From Helicobacter suis (GTDB lineage: Bacteria; Campylobacterota; Campylobacteria; Campylobacterales; Helicobacteraceae), in NCBI RefSeq assembly GCF_902196135.1, contig NZ_CABIKE010000001.1, forward strand, positions 232,342 to 296,341: a stretch of DNA of 64,000 bases. Direction: 5' to 3'. The notes under the pieces were generated by a model. It saw nothing but the letters and a program-made list of their open reading frames with translations, made no database searches and was not told where the DNA came from. Below, in pieces: positions 9,316 through 17,822 of this stretch; the stretch's first letter is position 1; every line of letters starts with the position of its first letter. The position numbers were made by a program, and so were the translations under genes.

Positions 9316-9730
9316 GAAATTTTCATTAGTATTAACACTACTGCTAAAGGATTTTCAGTGGATGCGTTATTCCCCCTATCCCCTGAAAGCGCAACATTTC
9401 TTTTCAATGATGACTCTGGGCGTTTGTATGCATTTGATTGCGTATCTGAAAATGATCTTTTCTCTATAGCGCTAGCATTGGCAAAAGCTAAAAATTGTTT
9501 TGAGTTTGACTTTTCTAAGGGCTCTTGGGTTAAATTGACAAGAGAGGATTTTTTTACTAAAACAGATGTTACAGAATATGAGTATGTTGACAAGCTTAGT
9601 GTTGAAAAGGTTAAATCTTTAATGTCTCTTAGCGCTGATGAAGTTAAATCTTTAGTATCTAAAATAAAAGCATCAAGAACCTTATACCGCAAACGAGGTT
9701 AGGTCTTTAATATCAAAATCTAAATCCTGA
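9316..9730 (+). pseudogene. Decayed gene with short KSL-repeat tail
   Basis: A coherent protein-like frame is open from 9316 to 9702 (a GTG start is possible at 9358). It reads like a globular domain (DALFPLSPESATFLF, SKGSWVKLTREDF) followed by short repeats VEKVKSLMS, ADEVKSLVSKIKAS. After a one-base shift near 9685 a third repeat, NEVRSLISKSKS, continues in another frame to a TGA at 9728. Upstream of 9316 a stop interrupts the frame although similar-looking protein sequence continues in a neighbouring frame. I see this as a gene damaged by frameshifts. Family not recognised. Confidence 0.45.
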
Positions 9731-10300
9731 AATAGCCTCTTGTTTTTCTACTTTGAGTGCTTCTATTTTCTGATCTGTAAGTGTCTGCTTTATTTTCTGT
9801 TCTCTTAACACATGGTAGATACTATCCGTTTGCTTTTTAATCTCCCAACCCTTAGTTGTCTGTAGCTGTATCTCACTTGGCACGCCATTAACTTAAATTG
9901 TACATGCATGTCTTTTGCGCTGGCCTTCTATGTGGTAATTTTGCACTTTAATGATCTTTTCTAGTCGGGCAATTTTCTCCTCTAAAGCTAAAACATGTCC
10001 CCTCTCCTCCGGTTGGTTGTTTTTCAACGCCTCTTGGAATTGGCTACTGGCTTATCTTTTTGCTCTAAAGCCTGCTTGAGAGTGGTAATTTGTTTTTTGG
10101 TTTTCCTCTAGTTTGGCTGTTATAATTTGGAGATATTTACGCTGGCAATCTTTTGATCTTTTTCTTGTAGGCGGGTATTAAATTCTTTTTCAAGTTTAGC
10201 CCTCTCCTGCTTGATAGCCACTTGCGATTTACATTTAAACTAGAAGTTAAAACCTCTTTGATTTCTTTAAGTGCTTTGTTTAAGATGGCTTCTTAAAGCC
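9713..10300 (-). pseudogene. Degraded long coiled-coil protein gene
   Basis: Reading leftward, coding-quality coiled-coil sequence appears in successive frames broken by at least four frameshifts and one in-frame TAA near 9893. Recognisable pieces are KALKEIKEVLTSSLN, KQERAKLEKEFNTRLQEK, ITTLKQALEQKDK, LEEKIARLEKIIKVQ and, after the TAA, QTTKGWEIKKQTDSIYHVL and IKQTLTDQKIEALKVEK, ending at TGA 9713. Long helical tails of this kind are common in plasmid or conjugative-element proteins, but I cannot name the family. No intact ORF remains. Confidence 0.6.
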
Positions 10301-10324
10301 TGTTGCGTGTTTTGTTTGAAGAAA

Positions 10325-10345
10325 GCCCCCGTTTTAGGGGCATTT
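10325..10345 (-). terminator. Rho-independent terminator of the outer membrane protein gene
   Basis: On the minus strand the sequence forms a GCCCC / GGGGC stem with a loop of about six bases, followed by a T-rich stretch (TTTCTTC). It lies directly after the stop of the gene at 10350-11057. Confidence 0.55.
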
Positions 10346-10349
10346 GGCA

Positions 10350-11057
10350 TTAGAAGTTGTAGCGATACCCCACATACAAGCTATATTGTCTGCGGTAAGT
10401 GAAAGAGAGCCCTTTTTTGTTGAAGTAGTAATCATTAATGGTGGGGATTTTAATCCCAAAGTCAAATTCTTGGTGTTTGCCAATGGTGGTGCGCATACCT
10501 AAATTAAAGAGAAATTGGAAAATAGCAGGGTCAAGAGCTTGTTCAGAAGTAGCTGGATAGGCAAGAGCAAGAAGTGGCCCACCTGTAGTGTTACCCCAAG
10601 AGTTACCCGCAATGGCTGCTCCTAAGAAGAACCCAAAGGTTACATCATCTTTATTAATCACATCATAGAGTGTATCAATGCCACCGCCATAGGTAAACAT
10701 ATCAGAGAGGTTAGCAAAAGTGCCTTTACCAGGTACTAACTCATTAGCTCCAAAAACAGAGTGCCCATAGTCCATAAAACCATAGTAACGCAGACCAAAC
10801 CATTTTTTCTTACCAAAGAATTGTTTATACCCCACACTAATACCAAGTCCTTGCATCACGGCCAAAAGGCTGTAATGGCCAGAAGGTAGCCTACTAAAAT
10901 TGTAATCACTACCTCCCGGTTTGGGATTTCTTACCGTCTCACCAACCTGCCCTACTTCGTAACTTGCTCCCACATACCATGCATTTCTTTCGGCTTGCAG
11001 GCCCGTTACGCCAAGCACCATGGCACTTGATAAAAAGGCATAAAATTTTCTCTTCAT
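10350..11057 (-). CDS. Helicobacter outer membrane protein (HP_OMP type)
   Basis: A 235-residue outer-membrane beta-barrel protein. It has a signal peptide ending around LQAERNA, then the family pattern YVGASYEVGQV, GISVGYKQFFGKKKWFGLRYYGFMDYG, FTYGGGIDTLYD, and the typical last strand YSLYVGYRYNF with terminal phenylalanine. This is the small Hor-like form of the Hop/Hor superfamily. GAGGAT lies before the ATG, and a hairpin terminator follows the stop. Its ligand or pore function is unknown. A second short member of this family is at 29172. Confidence 0.88.
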   Translation of the reverse strand: MKRKFYAFLSSAMVLGVTGLQAERNAWYVGASYEVGQVGETVRNPKPGGSDYNFSRLPSGHYSLLAVMQGLGISVGYKQFFGKKKWFGLRYYGFMDYGHSVFGANELVPGKGTFANLSDMFTYGGGIDTLYDVINKDDVTFGFFLGAAIAGNSWGNTTGGPLLALAYPATSEQALDPAIFQFLFNLGMRTTIGKHQEFDFGIKIPTINDYYFNKKGLSFTYRRQYSLYVGYRYNF

Positions 11058-11109
11058 GTCATCCTCTTCTTTATATTAAGTATTTTGGCGCTATTCTAGC
11101 ATAATTTTT

Positions 11110-12516
11110 TTAAGATTTGTTTTTAAAAAAAGAAAAATTGCGATCTGTGAGCGCATGGTCTAAGAGCTCTATGGGGTGTAAAAATTGTACAGATGATTCA
11201 ATCTGTGCTAGAGAATTATTAATCTGCATTCTACAAGCCGAACACTCCGCACTCACCACCTGCGCTTTAGTTTGAGCAATATCTAAAGCCTTAGGCGCTC
11301 CTGCTTTTAAAACTAAATCATAATGCTCACTTTGCATACTCACTCCTCCAAACCCGCAACAACGATCGCTCTCTTGCATTTCAATTAAAGAGTGGTTGAT
11401 CTGCAAAAGCGCGCGGGGTTCTTTAAAAACCCCTAAAACTTTTTTGGCATGGCAAGGATCGTGGTAAGTAAGAGTGAGGGGGATTTGTGGGCGCTTTTGT
11501 AAATAATTTTTAAGCGGGGTAGAATTAGCTAAAAAAGCAGAGGCTAGTTGTAACTTATCCTCTATGACTTTAAATTTTTCTAGCCAAGAGATGCGATCCT
11601 TCTCATCGCTTAGGCTTTCTAAAATGTGTAAATAGTCTTTTTTAAGCATACCTATACAGGTGGCCTCTGGAACTAAAATAGCCTCCACTTCAGAGGCAAT
11701 AGAATAAAGTGAGGCGATGTTTTTTTGTGCTAAAAAATAGGCTGTGTCTAAATCCCCTGTAAAATACGCCGGTGCTCCACAACAAAACTGCTCAGGGATT
11801 AAAGCGCTGATATTAAGTTTATCTAGCAAGGAAAGCAGACTTTGACCCACTTCTGTATAGTTATAATTGCTCAAACAGCCGATAAAAATACCCACTTTTC
11901 TAGGCGGAGTACTGGTATCTAAAGGGTTTTGAGGGGTAATTAACCCCTTGTAGGTTTGTAAAAAGCTTTTTCTAGCAAAAGGAAAGATCACGCGTTTTTG
12001 CCAAGCTTTAGAGCCTTTAAAGCGCCATTTGAGTTTGTCCTCATCTTTTTTAAACACACAAGGCGCAAGTACATCACAAAGAGAAAACACAAAATCCATA
12101 AGTTTAGGATGCTTTAAAAGATAAAAATATATTTTCTTATGCCAACTAATGCCATGTTTATTTGCGCTCATGTGGCGGATTCTCTCTATCATGGCATCTA
12201 TGGGTAAATGCAGGGGGCAGACTTGTACGCAAGTGGTGCATAAAAAGCAGGTTTCAAAGATTTTTTTAAGCGAGTTATCTAACTCTAAACTCTCTTGTTT
12301 GACCTGTGCGATCAAATCTAAAAACCCGCGCGGAGAGGTGATTTCATCTTTATGGATACGATAAATCGTGCAAGTGGGTATGCATTTAGCGCATTTAACA
12401 CAGGCATTTGTACTGCTTTCTATTTCTTGCCAAAGGGCATTAAAATGATTAGAGGGTTTGGCTAAAACGCTTTTCTCCTTGGTGGGTTTTAAGATAGCTA
12501 TCAAAAACCATAGCAA
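11110..12516 (-). CDS. glpC: GlpC/GlcF-like iron-sulfur oxidoreductase subunit (HP0666)
   Basis: An electron-transfer protein with two 4Fe-4S motifs (CVKCAKCIPTC and CFLCTTCVQVC) and two cysteine-rich CCG domains (FCCGAPAY and RCCGFGGV) of the heterodisulfide-reductase D type. H. pylori HP0666 is annotated as anaerobic glycerol-3-phosphate dehydrogenase subunit C; related proteins also serve lactate or glycolate oxidation, so the donor is uncertain. The start is unclear: the TTG at 12516 overlaps hemN by 68 bp, and an AAGGAG just before the end of hemN has no ATG or GTG start behind it in frame. It follows hemN as in H. pylori HP0665-HP0666. Confidence 0.85.
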   Translation of the reverse strand: MLWFLIAILKPTKEKSVLAKPSNHFNALWQEIESSTNACVKCAKCIPTCTIYRIHKDEITSPRGFLDLIAQVKQESLELDNSLKKIFETCFLCTTCVQVCPLHLPIDAMIERIRHMSANKHGISWHKKIYFYLLKHPKLMDFVFSLCDVLAPCVFKKDEDKLKWRFKGSKAWQKRVIFPFARKSFLQTYKGLITPQNPLDTSTPPRKVGIFIGCLSNYNYTEVGQSLLSLLDKLNISALIPEQFCCGAPAYFTGDLDTAYFLAQKNIASLYSIASEVEAILVPEATCIGMLKKDYLHILESLSDEKDRISWLEKFKVIEDKLQLASAFLANSTPLKNYLQKRPQIPLTLTYHDPCHAKKVLGVFKEPRALLQINHSLIEMQESDRCCGFGGVSMQSEHYDLVLKAGAPKALDIAQTKAQVVSAECSACRMQINNSLAQIESSVQFLHPIELLDHALTDRNFSFFKNKS

Positions 12517-13816
12517 TATTGCGCACCAACATGGCCCCTGTGGCGCTTGTTTTAAGCCCTGTATCGCTTAAAGTGAGTAGGCCATCTTGTTCATAAGGTT
12601 TAAGCGCCTTAAGCGCCTCTTTGAAATGTACTTTAAAATCAATGTGAAACGCTTTTTCAATGCTTGCAAAATCAATTTCTAAATTATTCATCAAATGCAT
12701 GATCACCTCTTTTCTAAGCCTATCCTCTGCACTCAAAACTATCCCCCTCTCTACCGGCAAATGCCTGTTATCTAGTGCTTGTTCGTAGTGCTTGAGGTCT
12801 TTAAAATTTTGGGTGTAATAATCTAGCCCCTCCCCAATGCTAGTAACCCCCACCCCTATTGTCTGGGAAAATTTTTGGGTGGTGTAGCCTTGAAAATTGC
12901 GCCTAAGCTCTTTATTTTGCAAGGCTTTATAAAGCTCATTGTCTTTTTTAGCGAAGTGATCCATTCCTATCATCTCATAGCCATGATCTTTTAAAAAAGC
13001 GATGAGAAACTGCAAGAGTTCTAATTTTTGCTCCGGGGAGGGCAGGGTTTTAGGATCAATTTTCATGGTGTGCTTAATCCATGGGACATGGGCATAATTA
13101 AACACCGCGAGGCGATCTGGATCAAGCTTAAGCACCTTTAAAAGGGTTTGTTCAAAACTTTGAATACTCTGGAAAGGCAACCCATAAATGAGATCAAAGT
13201 TAATAGAGTGGATACCACAATCCCTAGCCCACTGCACTTTTTCTTGCACCAACTCAAAGCTTTGCAAGCGATTAACAGCCCTTTGCACCACAGGATCAAA
13301 ATCTTGGATACCAAAACTCAAGCGGTTAAACCCTTGATTTTTAAGTACCTGCATTTGCTCAAAAGTAAAGTGTCTAGGATCAATCTCACAGCTTAGCTCA
13401 GCCTGAGAAGAAAAATTAGAAAAGAGGTTATAAATACTTTGGATGATGATCTCTAATTGCGTGGCATTAAAAAAAGTGGGAGTCCCGCCGCCAAAATGCA
13501 GTTGCACCACCTCTCTTTTTGTGTCTAAATATTGTTTTAATAAATCTAACTCTTTTTGTAAATAGGTGATGTAGCGCTCTTTTTTGGCTTGGCTACTCGT
13601 ATAGATCACACTACAGGCACAAAAATAACAAGCACTTTTACAAAAAGGCAAATGGAAATACAAAGAGAGCGGGATTTGCGAATCACTTCTTTGAAAAGCT
13701 TCAATCAAATCGGCTTCTTGAAAATGCGGGCCAAATTCCACTGCTGTAGGGTAGCTGGTGTATCTGGGCCCGGGTTTGGAGTAGGAGGCAAACTTTTGGA
13801 AATCTAGAGTCTCCAT
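12449..13816 (-). CDS. hemN: Oxygen-independent coproporphyrinogen III oxidase HemN
   Basis: A radical-SAM enzyme that converts coproporphyrinogen III to protoporphyrinogen IX in haem synthesis. The 455-residue product has the true HemN N-terminus (KPGPRYTSYPT), the iron-sulfur motif CKSACYFCAC (C59, C63, C66), the SAM-binding HFGGGTPTF stretch, and the C-terminal HemN domain. This distinguishes it from the shorter HemW proteins. It starts 1-2 bases from the end of the HP0664-like gene and overlaps glpC, so these genes are probably co-transcribed. Confidence 0.95.
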   Translation of the reverse strand: METLDFQKFASYSKPGPRYTSYPTAVEFGPHFQEADLIEAFQRSDSQIPLSLYFHLPFCKSACYFCACSVIYTSSQAKKERYITYLQKELDLLKQYLDTKREVVQLHFGGGTPTFFNATQLEIIIQSIYNLFSNFSSQAELSCEIDPRHFTFEQMQVLKNQGFNRLSFGIQDFDPVVQRAVNRLQSFELVQEKVQWARDCGIHSINFDLIYGLPFQSIQSFEQTLLKVLKLDPDRLAVFNYAHVPWIKHTMKIDPKTLPSPEQKLELLQFLIAFLKDHGYEMIGMDHFAKKDNELYKALQNKELRRNFQGYTTQKFSQTIGVGVTSIGEGLDYYTQNFKDLKHYEQALDNRHLPVERGIVLSAEDRLRKEVIMHLMNNLEIDFASIEKAFHIDFKVHFKEALKALKPYEQDGLLTLSDTGLKTSATGAMLVRNIAMVFDSYLKTHQGEKRFSQTL

Positions 13817-13817
13817 A

Positions 13818-14342
13818 TTAAAAGGGAATTTGCAAGTTATCCAAATCTAGTTCTTGTCTCTTGCTCTCTAAAAATTCTGGGAGATTAAAGAAAAGATTAG
13901 GATATTGTTTTTTAATTTGTTTGACCAAATCTAAAGAGCTAATTTTAGGCAAACTCCCATCGCTCCCACGCATAGCCTCTAATTTCTTAAAGACAACCGC
14001 CATCGCATCTGCAAAGTCTATGGGGGTGAGTGTGGCCATGTCGCGCTCTAATTCTACGATAACTTTATCCTCATAGGCTTTTTGAATCATCCGTACGATG
14101 TATTGGAGTAAGGACTCTGGAATCACAACATATTTTTGATCTTGATCGTCTTTGACAAACCATGCTTCTTTGGTGTTAAAATCCCCTTCCTCTAATTCTA
14201 AAAGCATTTGTTTAGGTGAAAGCAATTTAGCCTGAACTCTATTTTTCCCTGATTCTAAACTTTGATAAATTTCTTGCATATCCGCTGGTTCATTTAAATG
14301 GGCTTTATTGCCTCTATTTTTACCAGATCGTGAACTTTGCAT
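13818..14342 (-). CDS. Conserved epsilonproteobacterial protein, HP0664-like
   Basis: A 174-residue soluble protein of unknown function. Position between hemN and aroC matches H. pylori HP0664; I believe this family is UPF0763/DUF2603, but that name is from memory. It has a charged low-complexity N-terminus followed by a helical domain (PESLLQYIVRMIQKAYED, PIDFADAMAVVFKKLE). The ATG at 14342 has AGAGAGG six bases upstream; a GTG two codons earlier is less likely. It nearly abuts hemN. Confidence 0.7.
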   Translation of the reverse strand: MQSSRSGKNRGNKAHLNEPADMQEIYQSLESGKNRVQAKLLSPKQMLLELEEGDFNTKEAWFVKDDQDQKYVVIPESLLQYIVRMIQKAYEDKVIVELERDMATLTPIDFADAMAVVFKKLEAMRGSDGSLPKISSLDLVKQIKKQYPNLFFNLPEFLESKRQELDLDNLQIPF

Positions 14343-14540
14343 ATACACCTCTCTTTCTGCCTATTTTAACATGTTTTAATTATTCTTAATAGAAATCCGG
14401 GCAAATGCGTTACCTTGTTTTTTAAAGGTCGTTTTATTTCAAAGGAGAGCAAATATTAAAGGGTGTTTGTGTGTAGCGTTGGTAGGTGTACTTTGCAGAT
14501 GGATAACTACAAGTCTACCCGCCTTTAGTAGATAGTTTTA

Positions 14541-15620
14541 CTAACTTCTTGTATAAAACGCCTCCACACCACTAAGTTTAGCCCCCATATTTAAGAGTAA
14601 AAAATCTGCCACCACTAAGGCTAACAAACTCTCACACACCACACTCCCACGAATTGCAATACAGGGATCATGCCTACCTTTAATCTCTAATTCTACACTT
14701 TGGTAATGGATATTGATACTCTCTTGTTTGAGGGCTATACTAGAGGTGGGTTTAAAATGCACCCACACTAAAATATCCTCCCCCGTGCCCATTCCTCCAA
14801 GCACCCCCCCGCTATGATTGCTCTTAAAGCCTTCTTTATTCATGGCATCGTTATAAACACTACCCCGCATAAAAGAGGCATGAGGATCGCCTATAAAAAC
14901 CCCCTTCACCCCATTAAGCCCCATCATCACACTAGCAATCCGCCCATCTAATTTATCATAAAGTGGCTCACCTAAACCTAGTAGATTTTTATGCGCTTTA
15001 GCTTTAATTAAAACAACCCCTCCCAAACTATCCCCACTTTGTTTAGCCTCTAAAATGGCTTGTTTTTGATTAGCCTCTACCTTAGCATCTAAACTACAAA
15101 TAACACTTTCTCTAGCAAAATTAAAATCTAAATTAGTAGCCTCTATCCCTCCCACACTAAAAACCCCTCCCATAACTTCCATGCCAAGCTGCTTTAATAA
15201 AAGTTTAGCAATCGCTCCAGCCCCCACTCTAATCACGCTTTCCCTAGCCGATGCGCGCCCCCCGCCTCTATAATCTCTAATGCCATATTTAGCAAAAGTA
15301 CTAAAATCAGCATGCCCGGGTCTAAAATTCTCTTTAAGATTAGAATAATCCTTGCTCCTGACATTTTGATTATGCACTAAAAGCCCAATGGGAGCGCCGG
15401 TACTCTTGCCTTCAAATACCCCGCTTACAAGCTCAATCATATCCTCTTCTTGGCGAGGGGTGGTAAAAATACCCGTGCTTTTACGGCGATTTGTCTCTGC
15501 TTGGATAAAATCTAGATCAAGATTTAAACCAGCTGGTACCCCCTCTAAAACCCCTCCAACCATGTTTGCATGCGATTCTCCAAAGGTAGTAAGCCTTAGC
15601 ATTCTACCCAGTGTATTCAA
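14541..15620 (-). CDS. aroC: Chorismate synthase AroC
   Basis: The enzyme makes chorismate from EPSP using reduced FMN, the last common step of aromatic synthesis. All signatures are present: TFGESHA near the start (usually GESHG), the RPGHADF and YRGGGRASARE block, and the C-terminal GRHDPCIAIRG. Length 359 fits. The start is TTG at 15620 with AAGGA upstream; the N-terminus MNTLGR matches the family, so TTG rather than the ATG seven codons later is right. The TTG overlaps the TGA of rnc, suggesting translational coupling. Confidence 0.95.
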   Translation of the reverse strand: MNTLGRMLRLTTFGESHANMVGGVLEGVPAGLNLDLDFIQAETNRRKSTGIFTTPRQEEDMIELVSGVFEGKSTGAPIGLLVHNQNVRSKDYSNLKENFRPGHADFSTFAKYGIRDYRGGGRASARESVIRVGAGAIAKLLLKQLGMEVMGGVFSVGGIEATNLDFNFARESVICSLDAKVEANQKQAILEAKQSGDSLGGVVLIKAKAHKNLLGLGEPLYDKLDGRIASVMMGLNGVKGVFIGDPHASFMRGSVYNDAMNKEGFKSNHSGGVLGGMGTGEDILVWVHFKPTSSIALKQESINIHYQSVELEIKGRHDPCIAIRGSVVCESLLALVVADFLLLNMGAKLSGVEAFYTRS

Positions 15621-16291
15621 GGCAATTCCTTACTTAGTTGTTTATAAGCCACTTGGGCACAAAGTTGTTCGGCTTGTTTTTTACTCCCAGCCTTGCAAGT
15701 CCCATAAAGTTTATTTAAAATAAAAATTTGCATTTCAAATTGCTTAGCGTGATCCGGACCACTTTCACTTTTAAGCGCATAAATTGGAATGGCTTTGAAG
15801 CGCGCTTGGGTTAATTCTTGTAAAGCGCTTTTATAGTCCATAAACAAGGTTTGGGGGGATAAGTTAGGGTAGGTTATGTCTAATAAGTCTTGGATTAAGT
15901 TTTTAATGATCCCTAAGCCGCTTTCTAAATAAATAGCCCCCATTAAGGCTTCAAAGGCACTTGAAAGAATGGAGGGTTTGGTATGGCCATTATTATTAGC
16001 TTCAGCTTGTGAGATTAAAATATGATCTTGCAAGTTTAAAGATAAGGCTAATTTAAAAAAGGCTTTCTCATTGACTAAAGAAGCGCGCATTTTAGAGAGA
16101 TCGCCCTCTTGCAAATCAGTAAAACGGGTGAACAAAATCTCAGCTACTACCAAATCTAGCACAGCATCGCCTAAAAATTCTAATCTCTCGTTGTTTTTGT
16201 GCGCTTTTGTACTTCTATGTGTTAGGGCTTGTTGTAGCAATAAAGGGTCTTTAAACGCATAACCCAAGCGTTTTTGGAGGGTTTCAAACAT
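15617..16291 (-). CDS. rnc: Ribonuclease III
   Basis: Rnc cleaves double-stranded RNA, including rRNA precursors. The 224-residue protein has the catalytic NERLEFLGDAVLDLVV signature, a second acidic site (AFEALMGAIYLE), and a C-terminal dsRNA-binding domain (DYKSALQELTQARF onward). The ATG at 16291 has AAGGA eight bases upstream; an in-frame ATG at 16321 would overlap rnhA and add ten atypical residues. It sits between rnhA and aroC as in H. pylori HP0661-0663. Confidence 0.95.
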   Translation of the reverse strand: MFETLQKRLGYAFKDPLLLQQALTHRSTKAHKNNERLEFLGDAVLDLVVAEILFTRFTDLQEGDLSKMRASLVNEKAFFKLALSLNLQDHILISQAEANNNGHTKPSILSSAFEALMGAIYLESGLGIIKNLIQDLLDITYPNLSPQTLFMDYKSALQELTQARFKAIPIYALKSESGPDHAKQFEMQIFILNKLYGTCKAGSKKQAEQLCAQVAYKQLSKELP

Positions 16292-16308
16292 CTTAAATCC
16301 TTTTATCC

Positions 16309-16752
16309 TTAAGACGGGCAAAATGTGGCTTTTTGTTTGTAGTTTAGGGCTTGTTCTCTAGCAAGTTTATCACAGCGCTCATTTTCTGTATGTCCGTTAT
16401 GGCCTTTGATCCAATGAGTGGTGATTAAATGATTAGCCTTAAGCGCTAAAAACTCTTTCCACAAATCCACATTTTTAACCTTAGAAAAATTTTTATGAAT
16501 CCAGACTTGTAACCACTGGCTAATGCCATAGCAAACATAAGTTGAGTCGCTGTATAAATCAATTTTACACGATTCTTTGAGAACTTTAAGGGCTTCATTG
16601 ACGGCTCTTAATTCCATGCGGTTATTGGTGGTGTGTAATTCCCCGCCTTGAATGATTTTTTCAACACCGCGGTAACGCAAAATAGAACAATACCCGCCAA
16701 AACCCGGATTACCCAGAGCCGAGCCATCACAAAAAAGCTCAATCTGTTTCAT
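16309..16752 (-). CDS. rnhA: Ribonuclease HI
   Basis: RNase HI removes RNA from RNA-DNA hybrids. The 147-residue protein keeps the catalytic residues D9 (FCDGSALGNPG), E47 (NNRMELRA) and D69 (YSDSTYV), and the C-terminal WIKGHNGHTENERCD motif with the last aspartate. Seventeen bases separate it from rnc. The TPR gene is 8 bp upstream, so it belongs to the long leftward operon. Confidence 0.95.
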   Translation of the reverse strand: MKQIELFCDGSALGNPGFGGYCSILRYRGVEKIIQGGELHTTNNRMELRAVNEALKVLKESCKIDLYSDSTYVCYGISQWLQVWIHKNFSKVKNVDLWKEFLALKANHLITTHWIKGHNGHTENERCDKLAREQALNYKQKATFCPS

Positions 16753-16760
16753 GCATTCTC

Positions 16761-17816
16761 CTAATTCAAATTGCCATTTTTACTATAATCGCTAGGGTGT
16801 TTGTCTAAACTCAAGATAACTTCCTTTGGCCCGATTTTAGCACAAACCAAACAGCGATAACTCTCAAACGGAGAAAGACTTTTACAAGCTGTGCACTTAT
16901 AGCTAAAGTTTAAACTCAAAGCATATTGTTTTTGAAATGTCTTAAAAACTTCTAACTCTAAAGTGTGGCATTTTCCTTGTATATACCCCTTAGCCACAAA
17001 CACTTCTAAGAGATGGGGGTGTAAATCTTGCAAATAGGGTTTGATTTCTAAATAGTCTATATCCCAAAGCAAATCAATAAAAGGTACTGCCTCTTTTAAA
17101 TGCGTGATTTCCTCAAAAAATAGGGTTTTATGGTAGGTTTTAAGGTGTTTAAGGGCTAGTTTGTAGAGTTTATTTTGTTGGCGTCCTAGTTCTAAAATAG
17201 CCATGCTTTTATCCTCTAATCCTAAATCTTGCTCCATTAAAACTTGCATTTGTAGGTAATAATAATCATCTAATAACCCACTCTCCCCTAAAGCGTCTAA
17301 ACATTCTAAAATCTCCAAAGCTGTTTGTGGATCACACATTGTTTCATAAACCTGCACCATTGCCTGCAACGCATGGGCATTTCTAGGATCGATACGCAAA
17401 ACCTCTACCAAAATATCGCGCGCTTTTTGCACATAACCCATATCAATATAGGCTTTGGCTAAGTTTTCTAAAATCACAATGCGTTCATTTTGATATTTAA
17501 GCAAGAGCACTAAATAAATTTTAATAGCCTGCTCACTGCTGCCATATGTAGCGTAGTGTTTGGCTAGAAACATCCATGTTTTAAACCCTAAAACCTCTAG
17601 CGGGTTTTCTTGTTCTTTTTGTAAAAGTTGTTGTACTTCAAAGGCTAGTTCTACTTGTGTGTAAGAAAGTGAGAGGGCATTGAGAATTTTAAGGTTGCGG
17701 CGATGGGCTAGAGTGGAGCGGCAATAATCTAGTAAAATCACACCCCCGATAATAAAAGCCAAAACCGCCACGCTAAAAAGCGAGTCTTTATAAATAAAGG
17801 CTAATTGCTCCACCAA
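16761..17816 (-). CDS. Membrane-anchored TPR protein with C-terminal rubredoxin-type knot, LapB-like (HP0660)
   Basis: A 351-residue protein with one N-terminal membrane helix (about residues 12-30), a run of TPR-like helical repeats (AIKIYLVLLLKYQ, NLAKAYIDMGYVQKARDIL) and a C-terminal zinc-ribbon or rubredoxin-like knot with C308, C311, C322 and C325. This order is the layout of LapB/YciM, the E. coli protein that links FtsH to LpxC and controls lipopolysaccharide synthesis. H. pylori HP0660 occupies the same place. The LapB role is an inference from layout. Start is TTG at 17816 or GTG at 17813; the SurA-like gene ends 6 bp upstream. Confidence 0.75.
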   Translation of the reverse strand: MVEQLAFIYKDSLFSVAVLAFIIGGVILLDYCRSTLAHRRNLKILNALSLSYTQVELAFEVQQLLQKEQENPLEVLGFKTWMFLAKHYATYGSSEQAIKIYLVLLLKYQNERIVILENLAKAYIDMGYVQKARDILVEVLRIDPRNAHALQAMVQVYETMCDPQTALEILECLDALGESGLLDDYYYLQMQVLMEQDLGLEDKSMAILELGRQQNKLYKLALKHLKTYHKTLFFEEITHLKEAVPFIDLLWDIDYLEIKPYLQDLHPHLLEVFVAKGYIQGKCHTLELEVFKTFQKQYALSLNFSYKCTACKSLSPFESYRCLVCAKIGPKEVILSLDKHPSDYSKNGNLN

Positions 17817-17822
17817 AAAGCC

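Noticed and set aside
9312..9692. 126-residue minus-strand ORF in the decayed region
   Set aside because: The plus-strand frame over the same bases looks far more protein-like and has coherent repeats; the minus frame is Ser-rich shadow.
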